Shown here: positions 16,022 to 23,226 of the stretch, piece by piece
Numbering within the stretch: position 1 is the first letter of the stretch
Layout: the number at the start of each line of letters is the position of its first letter
NCBI RefSeq assembly: GCF_000430725.1
Contig: NZ_KE387219.1
Span: 31,753 to 76,123 of the forward strand
Origin: Azohydromonas australica DSM 1124
GTDB taxonomy: Bacteria; Pseudomonadota; Gammaproteobacteria; Burkholderiales; Burkholderiaceae_C
Direction of reading: 5' to 3'
Length of the DNA: 44,371 bases
Notes under the pieces: model-generated
What the model was told of the DNA's origin: nothing
Databases searched by the model: none
What the model saw: only the letters and a program-made list of their open reading frames with translations
Position numbers and translations under genes: made by a program

Positions 16022-17224
16022 ATGAGCCTCAACGGAAAAGCCTACATCGTCGGGGCCTGGGAGCACCCGACCCGCCAGGCCGACGACCTCTCCGTCGTGC
16101 GGCTGCATGCCGACGTGGCGCGCGGCGCGCTGGAAGACGCCGGACTGAGCAAGTCCGACATCGACGGCTACTTCTGCGCCGGCGACGCCCCGGGCCTGGG
16201 CACCACCACGGTGGCCGAGTACCTGGGCCTGAAGCTGCGCCACGTGGACAGCACCGAGTGCGGCGGCTCCGCGCCGATCCTGCACGTGGCGCACGCGGCC
16301 GAGGCCATCGCCGCGGGCCGCTGCAACGTGGCGCTGATCACGCTGGCCGGGCGCCCGCGCGCGGCCTCGGCGGCGCTGGCCAAGGCCGGCAAGCCGCCGC
16401 AGCTCGCGCTCAAGGCGCCCGACCCCGATGCGCCCGAGCTCGCCTTCGAGCTGCCCTACGGCCCGGCCACGCAGAACCTCTACGCCATGGTGGCGCGGCG
16501 CCACATGCACGAGTTCGGCACCACGTCCGAGCAGCTGGCGTGGATCAAGGTCGCGGCCTCCCACCACGCCCAGCACAACCCGCATGCGCTGCTGCGCAAG
16601 GTGGTGACGGTGGAGGAGGTGCTGGCCTCGCCGCTGGTGGCGGACCCGCTGCACCGGCTCGACTGCTGCGTGATGACGGACGGCGGCGGCGCGCTGATCG
16701 TGGCGCGGCCGGAGATCGCGCGCGACATCGCCGCTCAGCAGAAGCGGCCGCTGGTGAAGGTGCGCGGCACCGGCGAGGCGCCCAAGCATTCGATGGCCGG
16801 CCGGGTGGACCTGAGCTACTCGGCCGCCGCCTGGTCCGGGCCGATGGCCTTCGCCGAGGCGGGCGTGACCCCGGCCGACATCAAGTACGCCTCGCTCTAT
16901 GACAGCTTCACCATCACCGTGCTGATGCAGCTGGAGGACCTGGGCTTCTGCCGCAAGGGCGAGGGCGGGCGCTTCGTGCAGGACGGCGGCCTGATCTCCG
17001 GCGTGGGGCGGCTGCCCTTCAACACCGACGGCGGCGGGCTTTGCAGCAACCACCCCGCCAACCGCGGCGGCGTCACCAAGGTCATCGAGGCCGTGCGCCA
17101 GCTGCGCGGCGAGGCGCATCCGGCCGTGCAGGTGCCCAACTGCGACCTCGCGCTGGCCAGCGGCATCGGCGGCGCGCTGGCGTCGCGCCACACCGCGGCC
17201 ACGCTGATTCTGGAAAGGGTTTGA
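16022..17224 (+). CDS. SCP2/Ltp-type thiolase
   Basis: A 400-residue thiolase-superfamily protein. The nucleophile is probably Cys80 (TECGGSAPILHVA aligns with the CxxG nucleophile loop), and the active-site His is His344 in SNHPANRGG. The second thiolase Cys near the C-terminus (CxGGG in biosynthetic and degradative thiolases) is replaced by SGIGG. This pattern matches non-specific lipid-transfer-protein (SCP2)-type thiolases and Ltp2-like aldolases. The stop codon is one base from the start of the DUF35 gene, and such pairs are known to form complexes. It may do the last thiolytic step of beta-oxidation or a retro-aldol cleavage of a branched acyl-CoA. Confidence 0.92.
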   Translation: MSLNGKAYIVGAWEHPTRQADDLSVVRLHADVARGALEDAGLSKSDIDGYFCAGDAPGLGTTTVAEYLGLKLRHVDSTECGGSAPILHVAHAAEAIAAGRCNVALITLAGRPRAASAALAKAGKPPQLALKAPDPDAPELAFELPYGPATQNLYAMVARRHMHEFGTTSEQLAWIKVAASHHAQHNPHALLRKVVTVEEVLASPLVADPLHRLDCCVMTDGGGALIVARPEIARDIAAQQKRPLVKVRGTGEAPKHSMAGRVDLSYSAAAWSGPMAFAEAGVTPADIKYASLYDSFTITVLMQLEDLGFCRKGEGGRFVQDGGLISGVGRLPFNTDGGGLCSNHPANRGGVTKVIEAVRQLRGEAHPAVQVPNCDLALASGIGGALASRHTAATLILERV

Positions 17225-17225
17225 G

Positions 17226-17636
17226 ATGAGCTCCCCACACGACAAGGGCGCCCAGCCGCGCCGCATCCCCGCGCCGCGCGTGCTGCCGGAGTCGCACGCC
17301 TACTGGAGCGCCGCCGGCGAGGGCCGGCTGCTGCTCAAGCAGTGCGACGACTGCGGCGAGGTCCATCACTATCCGCGCGACATCTGCCCGCACTGCCTCG
17401 GCGCCCGCACGAGCTGGGTGCAGGCCAGCGGTTTCGGGCGCATCTACAGCCACAGCACCATGGGCCGCGGCGAGGCCGCCTACACGCTGGCCCTGGTCAC
17501 GCTCGACGAGGGCGTCACGCTGATGACGAACCTGGTCGATTGCGATCCCGCCGCGCTGGCGATCGAGCAGCGGGTGCGCGTGGTGTTCAAGCCCAGCGAC
17601 GGCGGCCACGCCGTGCCGATGTTCACGCCCGCCTAG
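17226..17636 (+). CDS. DUF35 / zinc-ribbon OB-fold partner of the thiolase
   Basis: A 136-residue protein with the Zn-ribbon pattern CDDCGEVHHYPRDICPHC (CxxC, then CxxC 14 residues on) near residues 39-56, followed by an OB-fold half with GRIYSHSTMGRGE and a V-x-V-V-F-K-P strand. Such proteins are acyl-CoA-binding partners of SCP2-type thiolases and Ltp2-type aldolases. It is encoded one base after the thiolase stop and 12 bases before the CoA-transferase start, which supports co-translation and a complex with the upstream thiolase. Confidence 0.93.
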   Translation: MSSPHDKGAQPRRIPAPRVLPESHAYWSAAGEGRLLLKQCDDCGEVHHYPRDICPHCLGARTSWVQASGFGRIYSHSTMGRGEAAYTLALVTLDEGVTLMTNLVDCDPAALAIEQRVRVVFKPSDGGHAVPMFTPA

Positions 17637-17648
17637 AAGGAACGACCC

Positions 17649-18851
17649 ATGACCAACACCCCCCGCAAGGGCGCGCTCTCGCGCTTCACGATCCTCGACG
17701 CCACGCGGGTGCGCGCCGGCCCCACCGCCGTGAGGCTGTTCGCCGACATGGGCGCGCGTGTCATCAAGCTGGAGATTCCGCCTGGGGCGCCCGGCGGCGA
17801 CGACATGATCGGCGGACGCGACCACAACCGCGCCGACTACGAGAACCTGCACCGCAACAAGGAAAGCCTCACGCTCAACATGAAGACGCCCGAGGGCGTG
17901 GCGATCCTGCACGAGCTGGTGCGCAAGGCGGACGTGTTCATCGAGAACTACCGCCCCGACGTCAAGGACCGCCTGGGCATCGGCCCCGAGCAGCTGCGCG
18001 CCATCAACCCGCGCCTGGTGTACGCGAGCATCTCGGGCTTCGGCCAGGACGGGCCCTATGCCAAGTGGCCCGGCTTCGACTCGATCGCGCAGGGCATGGG
18101 CGGGCTCATGAGCGTCACCGGCAAGCCTGGCGAGGGGCCGATGCGCGTGGGCATCCCCATCGCCGACCTGTGCGCGGGTCACTTCTGCGCGCAGGGCGTG
18201 CTCGCCGCGCTGCTGGAGCGCGAGGCCACCGGCGAAGGGCAGTGGGTACAGACCTCGCTGCTGGAGTCGCAGATCGCGATGCTGGACTTCCAGGCCGTGC
18301 AGTGGCTCATCGACCGCAAGGTGCCGGGCCAGAACGGCAACGAGCACCCGCTGACCGTGCCCACCGGCGTGTTCCGCACGGCCGACGGTTACCTCAACAT
18401 CGCGGCCATCGGCCAGACCATGTGGACGCGGCTGTGCGAGGCGTTGGAGGTGCCGCACCTGGTGCAGGCGCCCGGCTTCGGCTCCGACCCCGAGCGCTGC
18501 GCCAACCGCGAGCGCGTCAACGCCGCCGTGGGCGAGGCCTTCATGCGGCGCAGCACCGCCGAATGGACCGAGCGGCTGCTCAAGGCCGGCGTGCCCTGCG
18601 GCCCCATCCACCGCATCGACCAGGTGTTCGAGGACCCGCAGGTGCGCCACCTGGGCATCACCTGGCCCATGGCGCATCCCGAGCTGGGCGAGGTCTCGCT
18701 CATCGGGCAGCCCGTGCGGCTGTCGGCCCACCCGCGCACCGAACCGCCGCGCCCGGCGCCGCTGCAGGGCCAGGACACCGACGCGATCCTCCAGGAGCTC
18801 GGCTACGGCGAGCAGCGCATCGCCGAGCTGCGTGCCGCCTTCATCGTCTGA
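17649..18851 (+). CDS. Family III CoA-transferase (CaiB/BaiF type)
   Basis: A 400-residue CoA-transferase. N-terminal landmarks are DATRVRAGP and FADMGARVIKLE (about 17-42), then ENYRPDVKDRLGIG, SGFGQDGPYA, and the catalytic Asp173 in GIPIADLCAG. The length and motifs are normal for the family, which moves CoA between carboxylic acids by a ternary-complex mechanism. With the ADP-forming ligase at 10507 it gives the operon a second way to activate acids: a primer step by the ligase, then exchange of CoA from the thiolysis product to a new substrate molecule. That coupling is inference. Confidence 0.94.
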   Translation: MTNTPRKGALSRFTILDATRVRAGPTAVRLFADMGARVIKLEIPPGAPGGDDMIGGRDHNRADYENLHRNKESLTLNMKTPEGVAILHELVRKADVFIENYRPDVKDRLGIGPEQLRAINPRLVYASISGFGQDGPYAKWPGFDSIAQGMGGLMSVTGKPGEGPMRVGIPIADLCAGHFCAQGVLAALLEREATGEGQWVQTSLLESQIAMLDFQAVQWLIDRKVPGQNGNEHPLTVPTGVFRTADGYLNIAAIGQTMWTRLCEALEVPHLVQAPGFGSDPERCANRERVNAAVGEAFMRRSTAEWTERLLKAGVPCGPIHRIDQVFEDPQVRHLGITWPMAHPELGEVSLIGQPVRLSAHPRTEPPRPAPLQGQDTDAILQELGYGEQRIAELRAAFIV

Positions 18852-18865
18852 CACAGGAACCCGCC

Positions 18866-19864
18866 ATGGCCCGAATCGTTGCCGCCTTCGGCTCCTCGCA
18901 CAGCATCATGCTGGCCTCGCAGCGCGAGGACTGGCAGCACGGCTTCCGTGCGATCGACCCGAAGAACCCCCACTACTACGACCGTGCGGGCAACCGCACC
19001 AGCTACGACGCGCTGCTGGCCCAGGCGCCGGCAGAGGCCGAATCGATGGTCACGCCGGAGCGCATGGCCGAGCGCTTCGATGCCGCCGAGGTTGCGATGG
19101 CGGCGCTGCGCCGCCAGATCCACGCGGCCCGGCTCGACGTGCTGCTGGTGGTCGGCGACGACCAGAACGAGCTGTTCCGCACCACCAACAACCCGGCCTT
19201 CGCCATCTACTACGGTGCCACCATCCGCAACGCCAAGGCCGAGCTGGCGCCCGGCGACGGCTGGTACAAGCGCGCCCGCATGGCGCGCCAGGAGCCCGAG
19301 GCCGACCGCGACTACCCGGTCAAGGCCGACATGGCCGAGTGGCTCATCCGCCAGCTCTGCGACCGCGACTTCGACATCGCCGCCATGGACGGTCTGGAGC
19401 GCGGCCAGTTCGAGGGCCATGCCTTCAGCTTCATCCATCGCTGGTACCTGCAGGGCACGGAGCTGCCGGTGATCCCGGTCATCGTCAACACCTTCGACCC
19501 GCCCAACCAGCCTACGCCGCGGCGCTGCATCCAGCTCGGCGCGGCGCTGCGCGAGCTGGTCCAGGCCTACCCCGAGGACCTGCGCGTGGGCGTGCTGGCC
19601 TCCGGCGGCCTGAGCCATTTCGTGGTGGACGAGGAGCTGGACCACGGGATCATCCAGGCGCTGCGCGAGAAGGACATGGCCTGGCTCGCCGGCCTGGACC
19701 CGAAGCAGCTGCAGGCCGGCAGCTCCGAGATCCGCAACTGGCTCATCGCTGCCGAGGCCGTGAAGGAGCTGGACCTGGAATGGGTGTCCTACGTGCCGGG
19801 CTACCGCAGCCCCGCGCTCACCGGCACCGGACTGTGCTTCGCCGCCTGGCGCACCCTGGACTGA
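18866..19864 (+). CDS. LigB-type extradiol ring-cleavage dioxygenase, single-chain
   Basis: A 332-residue class III extradiol dioxygenase-like protein. The first metal His is His12 (GSSHSIML) and the catalytic His is probably His251 (ASGGLSHFVVDEELD, with acidic residues just after). Where other class III enzymes have D-H in a P-D-H-x-N-G or similar loop, this one has VVGDDQNELF, so the second His ligand is Gln100 in a simple alignment. A His at 191 (SFIHRWY) or 185 may replace it. No separate small alpha subunit (LigA) is seen. It would open a catechol-, protocatechuate- or gallate-type ring made by the Rieske enzymes. The next genes encode aldolase-like proteins that could process the product. 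Confidence 0.88.
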   Translation: MARIVAAFGSSHSIMLASQREDWQHGFRAIDPKNPHYYDRAGNRTSYDALLAQAPAEAESMVTPERMAERFDAAEVAMAALRRQIHAARLDVLLVVGDDQNELFRTTNNPAFAIYYGATIRNAKAELAPGDGWYKRARMARQEPEADRDYPVKADMAEWLIRQLCDRDFDIAAMDGLERGQFEGHAFSFIHRWYLQGTELPVIPVIVNTFDPPNQPTPRRCIQLGAALRELVQAYPEDLRVGVLASGGLSHFVVDEELDHGIIQALREKDMAWLAGLDPKQLQAGSSEIRNWLIAAEAVKELDLEWVSYVPGYRSPALTGTGLCFAAWRTLD

Positions 19865-19871
19865 GAAAACC

Positions 19872-20528
19872 ATGAGCAATCCCTACGTGCAACGCCTGCG
19901 CCGGCTCGATGCCTGTGCGGTGTCCGACGCCCTGGACAAGCTGCGCCTGCCCGGCGTCGTCACCGGGCTGCCGCAGCGCTCGGGCCGCGGGCGCATCGCC
20001 GGCCGGGCCGTGACCATGAAGGTCGGCCCCGGCACGCCGCCGCCCGGGCCGCCGCGCCACCTGGGCTGCAGCGCCATCGAGGCCGCGGGGCCCGACGACG
20101 TGATCGTCGTCGAGCAGCGAAGCGGCATCGAGGCCGGCTGCTGGGGCGGGCTGCTGACGCTGGGCGCCAAGGTGCGCGGCGTTGCCGGCGTGGTCGCCGA
20201 CGGCCCGCTGCGCGACGTGGACGAGGCCGTCGCCTACGAGTTCCCCGTCTTCAGCCGCAGCCTCACCTCGCTGACCGCGCGCGCTCGCGTCGTCGAGCTC
20301 GGCACGCAGGTGCCGGTGCAGGTCGGCAGCGTCGAGGTCACGCCCGGCGACTACGTGCTTGCGGACCAGAGCGCCGTCATCTTCATCGCCGAGCGCGACA
20401 TCGAGCGCGTGCTCGAAACGGCGGAAACCATCGTGGCCCGGGAGGCCGCCATGGCCAAGGCCATCGCCGCCGGCACGCCCATCGGCCAGGTCATGGGCGG
20501 CAACTACGAACACATGCTCAAGGACTGA
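19872..20528 (+). CDS. RraA-family protein (CHA/HMG aldolase-like), copy 1
   Basis: A 218-residue RraA-fold protein. It carries LDACAVSDALDK at the N-terminus, GCWGGLLTLGAKVRGVAGVVADG in the centre, and the metal/pyruvate-site pair Arg114-Asp115 in GPLRDVDE. Members include 4-carboxy-4-hydroxy-2-oxoadipate/HMG aldolases, oxaloacetate decarboxylases and the RNase E inhibitor RraA; the context favours a metabolic role. The gene starts 7 bases after the extradiol dioxygenase stop. It is followed by two further members of the same fold, each different in sequence. Its C-terminal helix (AMAKAIAAGTPIGQVMGG) is longer than in bare RraA. Confidence 0.9.
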   Translation: MSNPYVQRLRRLDACAVSDALDKLRLPGVVTGLPQRSGRGRIAGRAVTMKVGPGTPPPGPPRHLGCSAIEAAGPDDVIVVEQRSGIEAGCWGGLLTLGAKVRGVAGVVADGPLRDVDEAVAYEFPVFSRSLTSLTARARVVELGTQVPVQVGSVEVTPGDYVLADQSAVIFIAERDIERVLETAETIVAREAAMAKAIAAGTPIGQVMGGNYEHMLKD

Positions 20529-20533
20529 ACACC

Positions 20534-21187
20534 ATGGAACAGGACAAGAACGTCGCGCGCGCCGCGCGCCTGGACACCGCGACGCTCAGCGACGCGCTCG
20601 ACAAGCTCGGCCTCAACGGCCAGTGCTACCGCATCAAGCCGCGCGACAACGGCTTTCGCATGGCCGGGCGCGCCTGGACGCTGCTCTACGGCCCGGCCGG
20701 CAACCCGGCCGGCACGGTGGGCGACTACATCGACGACGTGCCGCCGGGCAGCGTGGTGGTGCTGGACAACGGCGGGCGCGACAACGCCACCGTCTGGGGC
20801 GACATCCTCACCGAGATCGCGCACCGCCGCGGCATCGCCGGCACCGTCATCGACGGCGTGTGCCGCGACGTGGCGATGTGCCTGAAGCTCGGTTACCCCG
20901 TGTTCGCCAGGGACCACTGGATGCGCACCGGCAAGGACCGGGTGCAGGTGGAGGCCACCGGCGTGCCCGTGAACATCGGCGACGTGCGCGTGGCTCCGGG
21001 CGACCTGCTGCGCGGCGATGCCGACGGCGTGGTCGTGATCCCCAGGGACTTCGAGGACCGCGTGCTGGACACGGCCGAGGGCATCGAGCAGGCCGAGGAG
21101 GCCATCCGCGAGGCCGTGCGCGGCGGCATGCGGCTCGACGAGGCCCGGCGCCAGTTCAAGTACCACCAGCTCCAGACCAAGGTGTGA
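20534..21187 (+). CDS. RraA-family protein (CHA/HMG aldolase-like), copy 2
   Basis: A 217-residue RraA-fold protein, starting 5 bases after copy 1. Landmarks are LDTATLSDALDKLGLNGQ, DNGGRDNATVWGDILT near residues 78-93, and the pair Arg111-Asp112 in GVCRDVAM. Compared with copy 1, the loop before the RD pair is closer to the many catabolic RraA-like proteins found beside CoA-transferases and Bug receptors. Aldolase or decarboxylase function is possible; the true substrate is unknown. The tail (RLDEARRQFKYHQLQ) is distinct from the other two copies. Confidence 0.9.
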   Translation: MEQDKNVARAARLDTATLSDALDKLGLNGQCYRIKPRDNGFRMAGRAWTLLYGPAGNPAGTVGDYIDDVPPGSVVVLDNGGRDNATVWGDILTEIAHRRGIAGTVIDGVCRDVAMCLKLGYPVFARDHWMRTGKDRVQVEATGVPVNIGDVRVAPGDLLRGDADGVVVIPRDFEDRVLDTAEGIEQAEEAIREAVRGGMRLDEARRQFKYHQLQTKV

Positions 21188-21192
21188 ACGCC

Positions 21193-21861
21193 ATGGCCCT
21201 GCATGAACACGACGCCGCGACCACGACGCGGCTGGACTTCGGGCGTGTCGCGCCGGATGTGGTGGCCGCCGCCCGCGAGCTGCCCACGGCCACGCTGCAC
21301 GAGGCCGGCGGCAAGATCGGCGCGCTGCCCTCGGCCCTCAAGCCCGTGGGGCGCGCGATGCGCGCCTGCGGTCCGGCGCTGACGGTGCATTCGCCGCCGG
21401 GCGACAACCTGTGGCTGCACCGTGCGCTGGCCGTGGCCCGGCCGGGCGACGTGCTGGTGGTGCACGCCAGCGGCGCCTTCGAGCACGGCTACTGGGGCGA
21501 GATCATGAGCACCATGGCCCAGGCGCGCGGCCTGGCCGGCCTGGTGATCGACGGCTGCGTGCGCGACGGCGTGCTGCTGGAGGACATCGGCTTCCCGGTG
21601 TTATCGCGCGGGCTGTGCATCCGCGGCACGGGCAAGGACTACGGCGCCATCGGCTGGATCGGCGCGCCAGTGCTCATGGGCGACGTGGTGGTCCACGCCG
21701 GTGACCTCGTGGCGGCCGACGGCGACGGCGTGTGCGTGCTGCCGCGCGGGCGCGCGGCCGACATCGTGGAGCGCTCGCGACGGCGCGAGGCCGAGGAGGC
21801 CGCGATCCTGCAGCGGCTGCGCGCGGGCGAGAGCACCATGCAGGTGTACGGGTTCCGGTGA
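21193..21861 (+). CDS. 4-carboxy-4-hydroxy-2-oxoadipate aldolase-like protein (RraA family), copy 3
   Basis: A 222-residue RraA-fold protein, starting 5 bases after copy 2. It most resembles the LigK/GalC/ProA aldolases: ATLHEAGGKIGALPS, SPPGDNLWLHRAL, GYWGEIMSTMAQARGLAGLVIDG, and the pair Arg124-Asp125 in GCVRDGV. Those enzymes split 4-carboxy-4-hydroxy-2-oxoadipate to pyruvate and oxaloacetate, and decarboxylate oxaloacetate. With the LigB dioxygenase two genes upstream and the LigJ-like amidohydrolase in the divergent operon, it completes a gallate-type ring-cleavage route on paper. Of the three copies this is the best candidate for that aldolase. Confidence 0.92.
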   Translation: MALHEHDAATTTRLDFGRVAPDVVAAARELPTATLHEAGGKIGALPSALKPVGRAMRACGPALTVHSPPGDNLWLHRALAVARPGDVLVVHASGAFEHGYWGEIMSTMAQARGLAGLVIDGCVRDGVLLEDIGFPVLSRGLCIRGTGKDYGAIGWIGAPVLMGDVVVHAGDLVAADGDGVCVLPRGRAADIVERSRRREAEEAAILQRLRAGESTMQVYGFR

Positions 21862-21871
21862 GGGCGGCGCC

Positions 21872-22657
21872 ATGAGCACTTCATCCACACCCACCGGACT
21901 GCCGCCCGAGCTGGCGATCGACGGCCGCATCGCCACCATCACGCTGCGCCGGCCCGAGGTCGGCAACCGGCTGGAGCTGGAAGACCTGGAGCTGCTGCGC
22001 GCGCAACTGCGCGAGGTCAGTGCCATGCCCGGCGTGCTGGTGCTGCGGCTGCGCGGGCAGGGGCGTCATTTCTGCAGCGGCTTCAACCTGGCGCAGGCGG
22101 CCGAGCGCGGCGCCGTGGCTGCGGCCGGCGAGTCCTTCGAGGCGCTGGCCGGGGAGATCGAGCAGGCGCGGCCGGTCACGATCGCCGCCATCAACGGCGG
22201 CTTCCACGGCGGCGCCACCGACCTGGCGCTGGCCTGCGACTTCCGCATCGGCGTGGCCGAGGCGCGCATGTTCGTGCCGGCGGCGCAGATCGGCATCCTG
22301 TTCTATCGCGGCGGCATGGAGCGCTATGTGCAACGGCTGGGCCTGCGCATGGCCAAGCGCGTGCTGCTGGCGGCCGAGACGCTGGACGCGGCGCAGATGC
22401 TGGCGTGCGGCTTCCTGGACCGGGTGGTCGAGGCCGACGCGCTGGTCGCCACGGTGGACGAGTTCAGCGAGCACCTGGCCGGCATGGCGCCGCTGGCGCT
22501 GCTGGGCATGAAGAAACACCTCAACCGCATCGCCGCCGGCACGCTGGACGCCGCCGAGCTGCGGCGCGACATCGCGCAGGCCGACGCCTCGCAGGACCAG
22601 CGCGAGGGCATTGCCGCGCGCATGCAGAAACGAAAGCCCGAGTTCCATGGCCGCTGA
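21872..22657 (+). CDS. Crotonase-fold protein lacking the hydratase glutamates
   Basis: A 261-residue enoyl-CoA hydratase/isomerase-family protein. The CoA-binding oxyanion loops are present: HFCSGFNL at 67-74 and GGFHGGATDLAL at 109-120. However, the two Glu residues used by hydratases are replaced: Asp117 stands in GGATDLA and Ala137 follows Pro136 in FVPAAQIGI. It may be an isomerase, a C-C bond hydrolase, a decarboxylase or a dehalogenase/thioesterase-type member, not a normal hydratase; the first crotonase at 2540 is a better hydratase. The start is set at 21872; the next gene overlaps its end by 11 bases. Confidence 0.9.
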   Translation: MSTSSTPTGLPPELAIDGRIATITLRRPEVGNRLELEDLELLRAQLREVSAMPGVLVLRLRGQGRHFCSGFNLAQAAERGAVAAAGESFEALAGEIEQARPVTIAAINGGFHGGATDLALACDFRIGVAEARMFVPAAQIGILFYRGGMERYVQRLGLRMAKRVLLAAETLDAAQMLACGFLDRVVEADALVATVDEFSEHLAGMAPLALLGMKKHLNRIAAGTLDAAELRRDIAQADASQDQREGIAARMQKRKPEFHGR

Positions 22658-23087
22658 CATCACTTCCGCCGCCGACGGCTACTTCGCTCGCGTGCACCGT
22701 GGCGAGATCCCGCCGCCGCCGGTGAGCACCACGCTGGGCGGGCACATCACGGCCGTGGACCTGGAGGCGGGCACGCTCGAATCCGACTACCACGCCGGCG
22801 CGGGCTTCCTCAACCCGGCCGGCCAGGTGCAGGGCGGCGTGCTGGGCGCGATGCTGGACGACGTGACGGCCTTCCTCGTCACCGCCACGCTGGCACCCGG
22901 CGAGCACTGCGCCACGCTCAACCTGAACCTTTCCTTCCTGAGGCCCGCACGCGCCGGCGCGCTGCAAGGCCGCTCGCGGCTGGTGCGCCGTGGCCGAGGG
23001 GTCTGCCACGTGGCGGGCGAGCTGCTGCAGGACGGCCAGCTCGTCGCCACCGCCACGGCCGTCTGCACGGTGGTGCCCGGCCGCTGA
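22647..23087 (+). CDS. PaaI-type hotdog-fold thioesterase
   Basis: A 146-residue hotdog protein. The central helix segment FLNPAGQVQGGVLGAMLDDVT (about 52-72) corresponds to the NxxGxxHGG...D active-site helix of PaaI thioesterases, with Gln where many have His; an Asp is kept. LNLNLSFLRPAR and an A-x-A-T-A-V strand finish the fold. It would release CoA from dead-end acyl-CoAs or from the product. The ATG at 22647 is inside the upstream crotonase gene, suggesting translational coupling. A TTG start at 22611 is open but would only add a stretch read in the crotonase gene. Confidence 0.9.
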   Translation: MAADITSAADGYFARVHRGEIPPPPVSTTLGGHITAVDLEAGTLESDYHAGAGFLNPAGQVQGGVLGAMLDDVTAFLVTATLAPGEHCATLNLNLSFLRPARAGALQGRSRLVRRGRGVCHVAGELLQDGQLVATATAVCTVVPGR

Positions 23088-23094
23088 TCGGGCG

Positions 23095-23113
23095 CGCCGC
23101 GCGTGGCGCGGCG
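23095..23113 (+). terminator. GC hairpin after the thioesterase gene
   Basis: CGCCGCGC-GTG-GCGCGGCG is a perfect eight-base-pair stem with a three-base loop, eight bases after the thioesterase stop codon, and is followed by GCCCGCTTTCC. The T-run is poor, so it may only reduce transcription into the porin gene. It is the first gap of more than 40 bases in the operon. Confidence 0.4.
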
Positions 23114-23226
23114 GCCCGCTTTCCAAGGCTTTCCCGACTGCCGGGCTTGGCACCCGGCCGGGCGGAGCCTTGCCTTCAAGGGCCTGCATCCGAACGGGCC
23201 CGCCTTCAACGACCAGGAGACATCCA

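Noticed and set aside
22611..22646. TTG start giving a longer thioesterase
   Set aside because: The added residues are read from inside the crotonase gene and do not fit the hotdog fold; the ATG at 22647 gives the usual length.
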